Assembly (NCBI RefSeq): GCF_000266945.1 | Contig: NC_018025.1 | Location: 1,860,001-1,924,000, forward strand | Origin: Desulfomonile tiedjei DSM 6799 | GTDB taxonomy: Bacteria; Desulfobacterota; Desulfomonilia; Desulfomonilales; Desulfomonilaceae | Direction: 5' to 3' | Length of the DNA: 64,000 bases | Shown here: positions 7,684-16,542 of the stretch, piece after piece | Numbering within the stretch: the first letter of the stretch is position 1 | Layout of the letters: the number at the start of each line of letters is the position of its first letter | The notes under the pieces: model-generated | Database searches by the model: none | The model's input: only the letters and a program-made list of their open reading frames with translations | Told to the model about the DNA's origin: nothing | Made by a program: the position numbers and the translations under genes

Positions 7684-9597
7684 TCAGTCATCATCGTCAT
7701 CTTCCGCCACTTGCTGCCATCGTCTGGCTTCGAAAATGAGCCTTCCCAAGGGCTCGGCAAAAGTCATCAGACCGGCAAGAATCAGCGGAATGAAGAAATA
7801 CCACGAAATCGTAACATCTGAATACAAAGAAATCTGGATAGGCTCTTTCATGGGAGGACCATTGATACCGCTTCCTCCTGTGGCATGAACGAGCAACTTG
7901 TATGTTCCCGCTTTCTTGATTTTGAAATAGCTGCTGAAATTGGACGATCCCTCGGACCAGGATCCGTCTGAGTCAGTCCCATAGTAGTAACTGGCGTCCC
8001 CTGAGAATTCGGAGACTACGCTTTCTCCAGCGTTAACAACCGCGAAATCCAGAGCAAGCCAGGAATTCTTCAAAGGGGCATGGCCTGCCAGTCGCAAGAT
8101 AGTTCCATCCTGTTTGATCGCAAAAGGTTGAGTCAGGTGTTCTTTGGAATACTGATCGTACGTTATTTTCTCGTGGAGCACCGCAGTCTTTTTCTCACTC
8201 GTGCAACTGTAGGTCAACAGAAGCACGTTAAGGATCAGGAAAACACATGCAATCTTCCAGAGACCTACCAGCGATGCATAGGGAATGTAAGGCTGGCAGG
8301 AGTACACTCCACCTCGGGAGGGAATCCTCCGCCCTTTCGGTACTGCGGCCTGCATTTCTTCAGGACTGACGTACCTCCCTCGGAACAGCTCGATTTCTCT
8401 ACCGGTTTTTTCGCGGTCTATGCACTCGGGTGGCTTTACCAGATGCACATAATGGGTGGATTCTCCGACAACGGCTCGCCACGGGAGCGCTCCGTCCACC
8501 CATTTCAGGGACTGAGTGCCTTGCTCGTAGAATTTGAAGGTATCCTGACCGACTCTGACTTTCTGCTTGGGTTTAATTCCGGGAGGAATTGCCACGCTAC
8601 CGTGAAACGGTGAACTCAACGTAAAATGGCCCCGTTCCTCCGAAAGCCATAGATAGCCCGCATCGGGATTGTACAGGACGTATTCGAAAGTACGATAATG
8701 TTTTGTGCCTTCTTGCTCGTCATAGAGCAGTCTGCCCATGACCTCGTACTGTACTTTGTCAAAAGTAAGAGGTGTTCCCACGGGAAAAGTAAAGAGTGGC
8801 TCAGGATCTTCATTTTTTCCCACCACTTTGGCTTGCGCTTCGGTGAGATCCAGCCCGGCTCCGCATGCCTCACAAACCACCATTTCTGTAGTAGAGACTC
8901 GCGCACCTTCGTACGGCTTTCCGCAGGATGGGCATCGAATAATCAGGCCGACTCTGCTTTCAGGAGCAGTCTTGTCTTCAGGGCTCGACTTGGCTGATTT
9001 CAGCTCGAGGATGCGTCCGATGAAAGCTCTGGGAGCACCTGTTCCGGCATCATATTCCAGGCCGAAAGAAAAGCTGCCGTCCTGTCCTGCTCCATCGGCA
9101 TAACGATAAGTTTCACCGATCTCCACCTGAAAGGGAATCTCTCCTTCTCCGCCGATACACCGTGCTTCCCCGATTTCTTCCACTACCCCGATCTTGGGGC
9201 CCAGGGCGATTTCCATTCCGGGCTTTAGATCGTCAAAAGGAGGAACAGGTCCGGTGAGAGTAAATGGTTTTTCCAGAAAGAGCTCGCCTTCATCCTCGCT
9301 TAGCCACAGGATCGACCCGTCCTGCATCTCAACGTACCACTCGTTCCAGGTTCCAGTGTCGTGGGCGTATACGAGCCGGCCGAGTACCCGAAAGGATTCC
9401 TTCTTGAGTTTCCCCGATGCACCCACCTTGAATCGGGCTGAGAGAGGCAGATCCAACGATTTGTTACCTGCGCGCAAAGCCGATTCGTCATCCCAGTAGA
9501 TCGCGGTCCGGCAATAATCGCAGATCTTCATCAGGATTCCGGGATTCGTAACCAGGTGTGCGGCTCCGCACGATGGGCAGTGAAATCGTCTTTCCAT
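7684..9597 (-). CDS. Zinc-ribbon protein with two DUF4178 domains and membrane anchors
   Basis: This 637-residue protein starts with a zinc ribbon (CPSCG and CDYC, residues 8-31) and a DUF4178 unit (about 50-190, with WYVEMQDGSILWLSEDEGE). It then repeats the plan with a second ribbon (CPSCG and CEACG, about 220-246) and a second DUF4178 (about 265-410, with EYVLYNPDAGYLWLSEERG). A membrane segment follows near 450 (ACVFLILNVLLLTY), then a beta-rich region and a last membrane segment near 605-625. The internal duplication is plain in the sequence. It leads the cluster with DUF350 and the spermidine-synthase-like gene. The function of DUF4178 is unknown, and the C-terminus is Asp-rich. Confidence 0.85.
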   Translation of the reverse strand: MERRFHCPSCGAAHLVTNPGILMKICDYCRTAIYWDDESALRAGNKSLDLPLSARFKVGASGKLKKESFRVLGRLVYAHDTGTWNEWYVEMQDGSILWLSEDEGELFLEKPFTLTGPVPPFDDLKPGMEIALGPKIGVVEEIGEARCIGGEGEIPFQVEIGETYRYADGAGQDGSFSFGLEYDAGTGAPRAFIGRILELKSAKSSPEDKTAPESRVGLIIRCPSCGKPYEGARVSTTEMVVCEACGAGLDLTEAQAKVVGKNEDPEPLFTFPVGTPLTFDKVQYEVMGRLLYDEQEGTKHYRTFEYVLYNPDAGYLWLSEERGHFTLSSPFHGSVAIPPGIKPKQKVRVGQDTFKFYEQGTQSLKWVDGALPWRAVVGESTHYVHLVKPPECIDREKTGREIELFRGRYVSPEEMQAAVPKGRRIPSRGGVYSCQPYIPYASLVGLWKIACVFLILNVLLLTYSCTSEKKTAVLHEKITYDQYSKEHLTQPFAIKQDGTILRLAGHAPLKNSWLALDFAVVNAGESVVSEFSGDASYYYGTDSDGSWSEGSSNFSSYFKIKKAGTYKLLVHATGGSGINGPPMKEPIQISLYSDVTISWYFFIPLILAGLMTFAEPLGRLIFEARRWQQVAEDDDDD

Positions 9598-9655
9598 GTT
9601 CCGTAGAGTGCTACCTGTTTCTGACCGTGATTTTCGGGACCATAGGCGTTAACCG

Positions 9656-10462
9656 CTAATCTTTATCCAGCTCCTGGGCTCGGTTTGTGGCCGCTTCGAT
9701 GACGTCCATGAGGATTCCCCGTAATCCGGCCCGTTCCATCTCCTGCAATCCGGCAATGGTTGTTCCGCCAGGAGACGTGATCCGATCTTTCAGCTCGCTG
9801 AAGGACGCACCGGTTTCCGCCATTTTTGCGGAACCCAGGAAGGTTTGCACTGTCAAAGCCCGCGCGGTAACCCGATCGAGTCCCATACGGACAGCTCCGT
9901 CGGTAAATGCCTCCATGATCGGAAAAAGGTACCCCGGCCCGCTTCCTGAAAGGGCTGTCACCACGTTCATGTACTTTTCGTCCACCGCAACTGCGACTCC
10001 GACGGCAGAGAACAGATCCAGAGCGACGTCCATATCTTTCTGATCCGCTCCTCCGGCTTTGCACAGTGCTGCTGCACCGAATCCCACCATTGCGGGTGCA
10101 TTCGGCATCACTCGGATGACGCGAGCGCGCTGGGAAAGACGCGAAAGCATAGTTCGGGTAGATATCCCTGCGGCTATGGAAATCACGAGTTTCGTTTCGC
10201 CGATATGTGACGCAAGCTCATCCAGCACAGCGGGCATGATTTGCGGTTTGATCGCTACAATGAGTATCTCGGTATCGGTTGTCGCAACATCAGTCAATGT
10301 TGTTACCGGCACCACGCCGAACTCGTTCTTGAGCACGCTTAACCGGGTTTGGTCCACGTCAAAGACTCGAATGTGTTCACCCAAAGATTTGCCCGATGAC
10401 ACAAATCCTCTAATAAGGGCGAAACCCATGTTTCCTGCGCCGATTACACCGATATGTTGCAA
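9656..10462 (-). CDS. proC: Pyrroline-5-carboxylate reductase
   Basis: This 268-residue protein reduces pyrroline-5-carboxylate to proline with NAD(P)H. The Rossmann motif GVIGAGNMGFALIRGF is at residues 4-19. The C-terminal dimer domain carries SGSGPGYLFPIMEA and ELKDRITSPGGTTIAGLQ, the family signature. Length is normal. The start codon is TTG at 10462, with GGAGAG just upstream. It is divergent from yedF, with a perfect AT-rich palindrome in the shared intergenic region. Confidence 0.95.
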   Translation of the reverse strand: MQHIGVIGAGNMGFALIRGFVSSGKSLGEHIRVFDVDQTRLSVLKNEFGVVPVTTLTDVATTDTEILIVAIKPQIMPAVLDELASHIGETKLVISIAAGISTRTMLSRLSQRARVIRVMPNAPAMVGFGAAALCKAGGADQKDMDVALDLFSAVGVAVAVDEKYMNVVTALSGSGPGYLFPIMEAFTDGAVRMGLDRVTARALTVQTFLGSAKMAETGASFSELKDRITSPGGTTIAGLQEMERAGLRGILMDVIEAATNRAQELDKD

Positions 10463-10500
10463 CCTACTCTCCTTAGCTTGATAATAGTAAAAGGTATGAG

Positions 10501-10515
10501 CTATATTAAATATAG
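10501..10515. promoter_or_regulatory. Perfect 15-bp AT-rich palindrome between proC and yedF
   Basis: CTATATT-A-AATATAG lies in the 160-base divergent intergenic region. It could be an operator or overlap a -10 element. The perfect symmetry is directly visible; regulation is inference. Confidence 0.4.
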
Positions 10516-10621
10516 GAAAAGCCGCGGTTTGCCCGCGTGCCGATTATAGTAGCACGGAAGCGCCCCGGCCCGACAGAAAAAATCCTTTTCTCATCAGAGC
10601 GGGTGGCCCCAGGAGGTTTGA

Positions 10622-11254
10622 ATGGGTGAAGTACAAACGGTTGATTGCCGCGGTCTCTCATGTCCTCAACCCGTGTTGGAGACAAGGAAGGCTCTTGAAG
10701 AATCGGTTGCCTCCCAACTGAGAATTCTCGTGGACAATATTACGTCCCGTGAAAACGTGAAGAGATTTGCCTCGAGCCAGGGTTTGGGCGTTCAGGTACG
10801 TGAGATGGGGGCTGACGAATTCGAGTTACTGTTGGAACGAGTTCAGGATACGGCATCTCCCGAAAATAAGCCCACGGAATCGCAATCTTCTCCAGTGGAG
10901 CAAGAATCCCTGAACGGCAAGAACGTAGTGTACGTGGGCAACGACTGCATGGGCCGCGGCGACGATGAACTCGGTCGAAAGCTCATTCGCGGATTCCTGC
11001 GCACGTTGATCGATGTCGCACCTGTTCCATGGAAAATCATCTTCATTAATGCGGGAGTGAAACTGACGACACTGGACGAAGAGGCTGTTGAAGCTATTTC
11101 CGTCCTGGCAGACAGAGGCGTTGAGATTCTCTCTTGCGGGACTTGTCTCGAACACTTCGGCCTTGTGGATCGACTCAAAGTGGGACGCGTTACCAACATG
11201 TTCGAGGTAATCGAATCTCTCAACGGCGCGACAAAGGTGATTTCTCCGGATTGA
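10622..11254 (+). CDS. yedF: Selenium-metabolism-associated protein YedF (TusA + DsrE-like)
   Basis: This 210-residue protein has an N-terminal TusA-like domain with the CPQP motif (Cys14) in DCRGLSCPQPVLETR, a linker near 75-100, and a C-terminal DsrE-like domain with ILSCGTCLEHFG. This two-domain form is the YedF-like protein found in genomes that use selenium. It is thought to handle persulfide or selenide sulfur-group transfer, although the exact reaction is not established. AGGAGG precedes the ATG. A selenoprotein gene in this same window (29339-29566) agrees with a selenium trait. Confidence 0.9.
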   Translation: MGEVQTVDCRGLSCPQPVLETRKALEESVASQLRILVDNITSRENVKRFASSQGLGVQVREMGADEFELLLERVQDTASPENKPTESQSSPVEQESLNGKNVVYVGNDCMGRGDDELGRKLIRGFLRTLIDVAPVPWKIIFINAGVKLTTLDEEAVEAISVLADRGVEILSCGTCLEHFGLVDRLKVGRVTNMFEVIESLNGATKVISPD

Positions 11255-11335
11255 TACCTTTTGTCATCAAAGCAAAAAACCGGGAAAACCCATACGGGAA
11301 CTTGAGGGAGAGGCTTTTTACAGATGGATTATGTC

Positions 11336-11880
11336 ATTAGCTCCGCGAATTTGCCACCTTTGCGTTGGGGCACCACTTGGCTCAAAGTTCGAAAGTCCCG
11401 AAGGGACGAACCATGAGTAGCCACGGGTGCAAGAAACTGTCTCAAAAGTCGTAATCTATCCTGGATCGTGGCACGAACTTCTCATCATCTTCACGGCCTG
11501 ACTGTAGGGGAGCCCCTCGTGGGTGCCCGGTAAAGACCGGCCTCCGTGCCGGTCATTGCGGGAGGGCAGGCACGAGACCTGCCCCTACAGGGATGATGAA
11601 TCGTGGCACGATTTTTGTGCATTCGAGAATTTTGAGACAGTTTCGCAAACCCGTGGGTAACGGCGTGCCACAGCATAAAGGCTAGGACCCTGGAAGGGTC
11701 CGCCATTGAGTTCATCCGAGTTCAAGTTGAACGATAGTGGACCCCGCTAGGGTCCTCACTGGTCGGTTTGGCTACAATTCTTTCCATGGGTTCCACCCAT
11801 GGCTACATTTGGATCGCCCCGTTGGGGCTCCGGCCGGCACGCCTCAGCCATATGAGCGCCAATAGCGGAGCGAAAGGAAC
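11336..11880. repeat. Multi-hairpin repeat family B, copy 1, interrupted by MITE A
   Basis: It shares with 26036-26290 the blocks GAAGGGACGAACCATGAG, the hairpin CCACGGGT/ACCCGTGG, GGACCC..GGGTCC, CCATGGGT..ACCCATGG and GGATCGCCCC. A family A element lies in the CCACGGGT hairpin. No coding frame is believable here, although several accidental frames exist. Confidence 0.75.
11433..11644. mobile_element. MITE family A, copy 1, with GCAA target duplication
   Basis: A 212-bp element with perfect 15-bp terminal inverted repeats GAAACTGTCTCAAAA. It is flanked by GCAA on both sides. Removing the element and one GCAA restores CCACGGGT-GCAA-ACCCGTGG, whose uninterrupted homologue is at about 26119-26137. 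There is no transposase inside, so it is non-autonomous. Confidence 0.85.
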
Positions 11881-11966
11881 AATCCGTTATAGAAAAAACC
11901 ATCGCACTCCTTCCTAAAATCGCAATTCTTCGGTTGTCGATTTTCGACATTCGATGGCTTGATGGG

Positions 11967-12800
11967 CTACAATTCTATTTCGAGACCTTCGTATGCGGCT
12001 TGACTATTAGGGAATTTTTGCTGGGCTTTACGTTCGATTTCCTCGACGAGATCGTCGCTGTTTCCGTGATGAAAGAGAATCAGGCGCTTCACTCTGGCTG
12101 CAACAGCTAATTCCACGGCTGCTTCCCATGTGCTGTGTCCCCACGATTGTCGTGAGATATCATCCCACAGTCCGAGATACTGCTCTGGCGTAAACATACT
12201 GTCGTAAATCAGAATGTCCGCATCCGCTGCAAGCTTCAGCATTTCGGGGTGTATGCCTTCCATGTGTTCGGTGTCGCTCGCATAGACCACGGTTTTCGAG
12301 CAGAATTCAAGGCGGTATCCGAAGCTGCCGCCGGGATGATTGAGCCGCTCGGCTTGTACAAGCGCACCGTCGATCGAGACTTGTTCTCCCGGATCCAGAT
12401 TGTGGAAAGTCAGCATTGCAGCCAGTTCATCCAACCGAACCGGAAAATTGGGATAGTCCATCTGTTCTCGCATGATCCGATGTATCGTGGAACTCAAGTC
12501 TTTTCCGCCGTACAGATGGAACTCGTTTCCATTGGTGAAAGCCGGGGCAAAGAAGGGAAATCCTTGAACATGGTCCCAATGCAGGTGAGAAAAGAAAATG
12601 TGGCCGCAAATTTTTCGCGGAGTGGTTCTGAAGCTTTTGCACATAGCTTCGCCGAGTTCCCGTATTCCGGTTCCCGCGTCAAAGATGATCAGGGTCTTGT
12701 CGCAACGAACCTCGACGCATGCAGTATTGCCGCCAAATTTCAGTGTGGTAGGCCCGGGACGGGGCAAGCTGCCGTGAACTCCCCAAAATTTGATAAACAT
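11967..12800 (-). CDS. MBL-fold metallo-hydrolase
   Basis: This 277-residue protein is a metallo-beta-lactamase-fold hydrolase. The metal-binding motif HLHWDH (in FFSHLHWDHVQGF) lies near residues 72-77. Later ligands are seen in ERLNHPGGSFGYRL, YASDTEHMEG and FHHGNSDD. The overall pattern resembles the RNase Z-like or PhnP-like branch, where a WGVHGSLPRPG start is common. It is usually annotated only as an MBL hydrolase. The substrate is not deducible. A GGAAAGGG ribosome site precedes the ATG. It is divergent from dnaK. Confidence 0.85.
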   Translation of the reverse strand: MFIKFWGVHGSLPRPGPTTLKFGGNTACVEVRCDKTLIIFDAGTGIRELGEAMCKSFRTTPRKICGHIFFSHLHWDHVQGFPFFAPAFTNGNEFHLYGGKDLSSTIHRIMREQMDYPNFPVRLDELAAMLTFHNLDPGEQVSIDGALVQAERLNHPGGSFGYRLEFCSKTVVYASDTEHMEGIHPEMLKLAADADILIYDSMFTPEQYLGLWDDISRQSWGHSTWEAAVELAVAARVKRLILFHHGNSDDLVEEIERKAQQKFPNSQAAYEGLEIEL

Positions 12801-12931
12801 AGCCCTTTCCGTTGGAGCATATAGTTACCGAATGGAGTTTATCCAAGCGCAAAAACTATCCTATTATTGCAGAGGTGAGGAGGGTAAGTCAATCATTGCC
12901 TGATTATTTGATACAGTTTATCTCCAGTCGG

Positions 12932-12959
12932 TTGACACGGGGTAGGGGATGCTTATCTG
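12932..12959 (+). promoter_or_regulatory. Sigma-70 promoter of dnaK
   Basis: TTGACA (12932-12937), a 16-base spacer and TATCTG (12954-12959). GTGGAGGTAAACTCATA then leads into the ATG at 13004. No CIRCE inverted repeat was seen upstream, so HrcA control is not supported here. Confidence 0.6.
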
Positions 12960-13003
12960 AGAAATAACCTGAACGGTTAAATTCCCGTGGAGGTAAACTC
13001 ATA

Positions 13004-14917
13004 ATGTCCAAACCCATTGGCATAGATCTTGGCACGACAAATTCAGTCGTCGCTGTTACGGTGGGAAAATCACCGGAAGTAATAGTAAATGAAGAAGGCT
13101 CCAGGCTAACGCCCTCGGTAGTGGCTTTTACTGACAAAGGAGAACGGTTGGTCGGGCAATTGGCAAAACGGCAGGCAGTCACCAATCCGAAAAACACAAT
13201 CTCCTCCATCAAGCGATTCATGGGCAGACGCTATGATGAAGTGCAGCAAGAGCTAAAAACCATCACGTACGATGTCACTCCCGGTTCTGAAGGGGATGTG
13301 AGGATAAAAGCGCAGGGAAAAACTTATTCTCCACCGGAAATTTCCGCGATGATTCTTCAGAAGCTCAAAAAAGCTGCGGAAGATTATCTCGGTGAAAAAG
13401 TAACTGACGCGGTTATCACGGTTCCCGCGTATTTCAACGATGCGCAACGTCAGGCTACAAAAGATGCAGGCCGTATTGCGGGTCTCAAGGTATTGAGGAT
13501 CATCAACGAACCTACAGCCGCGGCTCTGGCATACGGACTCGACAAGAAGAAGAACGAGCAAATTGCAGTGTACGATTTCGGCGGCGGAACGTTCGATATT
13601 TCCATTCTGGAAGTCGGAGAAGGTGTAGTTGAAGTCAAATCTACCAACGGAGACACTCATCTCGGTGGGGACGATCTGGACTTGCGTATCATCCAGTGGT
13701 TGGTGGATGAATTTAAAAAGGATCAGGGAATTGACCTCGGCCGCGATCCCATGGCAATGCAGAGGCTCAAAGAAGCTGCGGAAAAAGCAAAGATAGAATT
13801 GTCCTCAACCATGGAGACCGATGTCAATCTGCCTTTCGTCACGGCTGATGCTTCAGGTCCAAAGCACCTGAATGTAAAACTGACGCGGGCCAAATTCGAA
13901 TCGCTGGTTCAAGACCTGATCGAGAGAACCATGGAGCCCTGCAGGCGTGCAATTCAGGATGCAGGCATTTCTGCCCGCGATATAGATGAGGTCGTTCTGG
14001 TGGGCGGTTCCACGAGAATCCCCATGGTCGTGGAAAAGGTAAAAGGATTCTTCGGAAAAGAGCCACATAAAGGGGTTAATCCGGATGAGGTAGTGGCATT
14101 GGGCGCAGCGGTTCAGGCTGGGGTCCTTTCAGGAGAGGTTTCCGACGTACTGTTGCTCGATGTTACCCCGCTTTCACTGGGTATCGAGACACTCGGCGGT
14201 GTCATGACGAGACTCATAGACCGTAATACAACGGTTCCAACTCGAAAAACCGAGATCTTCTCCACAGCAGCGGACGGTCAGGACAGTGTTGAGGTCCATG
14301 TGGTCCAGGGTGAGCGCGAAATGGCAGCGGACAACAGAACCCTGGGGAGATTCCATTTGACCGGAATCCCGCCTGCTCCACGAGGTGTCCCTCAGATCGA
14401 GGTTACCTTCGACATCGACGCCAATGGCATAGTGAATGTATCGGCCCTGGACAAGGGAACCGGGCGGAAGCAGGACATTACCATTACCGCTTCCAGTGGG
14501 CTCTCTGAAGACGAAATTCAGAGGATGGTCCGTGAGGCTGAGAGGAATTCCGCAGAGGACAGGCGTAAACGCGAAATGGTGGATGTCCGCAATCAACTGG
14601 ATTCTCTTACGTACAGTGTGGAGCGATTACTGAAAGAGAACCGAGACAGGCTGCGATCTGAGGATATCTCTGCAGCGGAATCCGCTCTGCAGCAGGCGCG
14701 TGACGCCATGAATTCCGGCGACATGGAACGTATGCGCTCCGCTATGGATGTCCTGAACAGCGCATCTCATCAGGTTGCTCAAAACCTGTACGGTCAAACT
14801 GCCTATGGCCAGCAAGGAGCCCCAGGTGAAGGCGCACCATTCGAGGGCGGTGCGGGGCAAGCCAGACCAGCAGGACAAGACCAGGATTATGTCGACGCAG
14901 AATGGCGCCAGACCTAA
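13004..14917 (+). CDS. dnaK: Molecular chaperone DnaK (Hsp70)
   Basis: This 637-residue ATP-driven cytosolic chaperone is complete. The nucleotide domain carries [14 protein letters not shown] (residues 5-18), [14 protein letters not shown] and [11 protein letters not shown]. The linker and substrate domain begin near [19 protein letters not shown] (about residue 385). The C-terminus is a lid plus a Gly/Ala/Gln-rich tail ending [10 protein letters not shown], close to the usual acidic tail. No grpE, dnaJ or hrcA is adjacent, so this is a stand-alone copy. A family F structured repeat follows the stop codon. Confidence 0.97.
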   Translation: MSKPIGIDLGTTNSVVAVTVGKSPEVIVNEEGSRLTPSVVAFTDKGERLVGQLAKRQAVTNPKNTISSIKRFMGRRYDEVQQELKTITYDVTPGSEGDVRIKAQGKTYSPPEISAMILQKLKKAAEDYLGEKVTDAVITVPAYFNDAQRQATKDAGRIAGLKVLRIINEPTAAALAYGLDKKKNEQIAVYDFGGGTFDISILEVGEGVVEVKSTNGDTHLGGDDLDLRIIQWLVDEFKKDQGIDLGRDPMAMQRLKEAAEKAKIELSSTMETDVNLPFVTADASGPKHLNVKLTRAKFESLVQDLIERTMEPCRRAIQDAGISARDIDEVVLVGGSTRIPMVVEKVKGFFGKEPHKGVNPDEVVALGAAVQAGVLSGEVSDVLLLDVTPLSLGIETLGGVMTRLIDRNTTVPTRKTEIFSTAADGQDSVEVHVVQGEREMAADNRTLGRFHLTGIPPAPRGVPQIEVTFDIDANGIVNVSALDKGTGRKQDITITASSGLSEDEIQRMVREAERNSAEDRRKREMVDVRNQLDSLTYSVERLLKENRDRLRSEDISAAESALQQARDAMNSGDMERMRSAMDVLNSASHQVAQNLYGQTAYGQQGAPGEGAPFEGGAGQARPAGQDQDYVDAEWRQT

Positions 14918-14945
14918 TACTAGTGTGCTTTCAAAGCAGTAATAT

Positions 14946-15107
14946 CCGGGAACCTTTTTTGTAAAAAAGGATCCCGAACCCTCCAAAAAACTTTTAGCAC
15001 TCGCCCAAGCCCATAGTTTTTCGATAGAAAAACCGTGGGCTTGGGCGAATATTAAAAGTTCTTGGGAAGGGTCTGGGAAACACTTCTTACAAGAAGGGTT
15101 TCCCAGA
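14946..15107. repeat. Structured repeat family F, copy 3
   Basis: Hairpin A (14947-14976, CGGGAACCTTTTTT/AAAAAAGGATCCCG), outer arms AACTTTTAGCACTCGCCC and GGGCGAATATTAAAAGTT, a central hairpin of different sequence from copies 1 and 2 (AAGCCCA..TTTTTC with its complement), and hairpin D (15073-15106). It lies between the convergent dnaK and AMACR-like genes and could terminate both. Confidence 0.8.
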
Positions 15108-15152
15108 TTTTATCTCTTTGAATGCAAACCAGTATAACGCTATCCGCATGCC

Positions 15153-16304
15153 CTAAATTACCCCTTTTGACCGCAATTCCAGCAGGTCTTTCTCTTGTAA
15201 GCCCAATTTTCCCAAAATTTCTTGATTATTCTGACCCAAATCAGGGGCGGGACAATCCTCCGGAACGGGAGATTCCGAGAGCTTCAGCGGACAGGCAAGA
15301 ACAGGGTGTCCTTGCGGTGACGTGTTCACCATATTCCGTGCACGGACAAGCGGCGACTCCACGGCCTCGTTCAAGGTAAGGACCGGTTCGCAACACGCGT
15401 CCGCATCTTTGAGGATTTCGAGCCATTCTTCTCTGGTACGGGATGCAAAAAGGGCAGCGACTTCCGACACCACATTTTCTCCTGCATACTGGCCATTCAA
15501 AAGATCGGGTCTTCCCGCAGCCTGGCAAAAATTCACCCAGAATTTGGGTTCGATTGCCCCCAGAGACATGTACTGTCCATCGCTCGTTCTGTACAGGCCA
15601 TAGCAGGGGAATCGTCCGTTCAGCAGCATTTTCCCCGGCAAAGGAGTCTCCATACCCGTGCCCACTCCTGCAAATACCATGGTCGCGAGAGAAAGAGAGC
15701 CATCGAACATAGCAGTGTCCACGAACTGGCCGCGACCGGTTCGTTCACGCTGGATTACTGCCGCAAGAAGCCCCACGAGTCCGAACAGCGCTCCTCCGGC
15801 AAGATCCGCAATCTGTACGCCGGGAACCACAGGTTGGCCGTCTCTGGTTCCGGTCATGCCGATAATACCTGCAAGCGACAGATAATTCAGGTCATGTCCT
15901 GCACGCAGACGGTTCGGGCCGTTATGGCCGTAACCGGTAATGGAAACGTGAATCAACCGGGGATTGCGTGCGCTCGTATCAGAATATCCCAGACCGAGGC
16001 GTTCCATGGTTCCGGGTCTGAATCCCTCCACCAGCGTATCGTAATGGTCCAGAAGATCGAGAAAGATGCGCTTGCCTTCCGGATGCTTCAGGTTCAGGCT
16101 CACACTCTTCTTGTTCCGGTTCACTGCCGCAAAATAGGGTGACTCCTGACCTCCACTCCCGAGCGCCCGGGCGTAGTCTCCACCTACGGGATTCTCAATC
16201 TTTACGATTTCCGCGCCAAGCATGGCCAAAAGCCATGTCATGTACGGACCCGGAAGATTCATGCTCAAATCCAGAACCTTCAACCCCGAAAGCGCTTGCA
16301 CCAT
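15153..16304 (-). CDS. CaiB/BaiF family, alpha-methylacyl-CoA racemase-like
   Basis: This 383-residue protein belongs to the class III CoA-transferase fold. Three residues place it with the alpha-methylacyl-CoA racemase branch: His137 in AGHDLNYLSL, Asp167 in QIADLAGG and Glu252 in GAIEPKF. These align with the racemase catalytic His, Asp and Glu. It would interconvert 2R and 2S branched acyl-CoA esters so that the adjacent LCAD-type dehydrogenase can act. A CoA-transferase activity cannot be excluded from sequence alone. A family F repeat separates it from the dehydrogenase gene upstream. Confidence 0.85.
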   Translation of the reverse strand: MVQALSGLKVLDLSMNLPGPYMTWLLAMLGAEIVKIENPVGGDYARALGSGGQESPYFAAVNRNKKSVSLNLKHPEGKRIFLDLLDHYDTLVEGFRPGTMERLGLGYSDTSARNPRLIHVSITGYGHNGPNRLRAGHDLNYLSLAGIIGMTGTRDGQPVVPGVQIADLAGGALFGLVGLLAAVIQRERTGRGQFVDTAMFDGSLSLATMVFAGVGTGMETPLPGKMLLNGRFPCYGLYRTSDGQYMSLGAIEPKFWVNFCQAAGRPDLLNGQYAGENVVSEVAALFASRTREEWLEILKDADACCEPVLTLNEAVESPLVRARNMVNTSPQGHPVLACPLKLSESPVPEDCPAPDLGQNNQEILGKLGLQEKDLLELRSKGVI

Positions 16305-16338
16305 ATTCCACCACCTGATGCGCTTTCAAAGGGGCAAA

Positions 16339-16505
16339 TCTGGGGAACCTTTTTTGTAAAAAAGGTTCCCCAGACCCTTCCAAAAAACTTTTAACACTGG
16401 CCTAATTCCCGGTTTTTCCGCTGGAAAAAGCGGGAATTAGGCGAATGCTAAAAGTTCTTGGGATGGGGCTCGGGGAAACACTTCTTACAAGAAGGGTTTC
16501 CCCGG
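16339..16505. repeat. Structured repeat family F, copy 4
   Basis: Hairpin A (CTGGGGAACCTTTTTT with its complement), arms CAAAAAACTTTTAACACT and GCTAAAAGTTCTTGGGA, a new central hairpin (CTAATTCCCG..CGGGAATTAG) and hairpin D (GGGGAAACACTTCTT/AAGAAGGGTTTCCCC). It lies 38 bases past the acyl-CoA dehydrogenase stop. Stem sequences differ from other copies but pairing is kept. Confidence 0.8.
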
Positions 16506-16542
16506 TTTTACCTCTTTGATTGCGAATGCGAGGGCCGGATTG

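Noticed and set aside
11602-11620. TGGCACGATTTTTG inside MITE A looked like a sigma-54 promoter
   Set aside because: The GC of the -12 element is not at the right spacing (TTGT instead of TTGC) and other copies do not restore it.
12840-13003. CIRCE heat-shock operator before dnaK
   Set aside because: No TTAGCACTC-N9-GAGTGCTAA type inverted repeat is present.
14978-15060. TTAGCACTCGCCC near dnaK as half of a CIRCE element
   Set aside because: It is part of the arms of structured repeat family F, downstream of the gene, and the other copies show it is not CIRCE.
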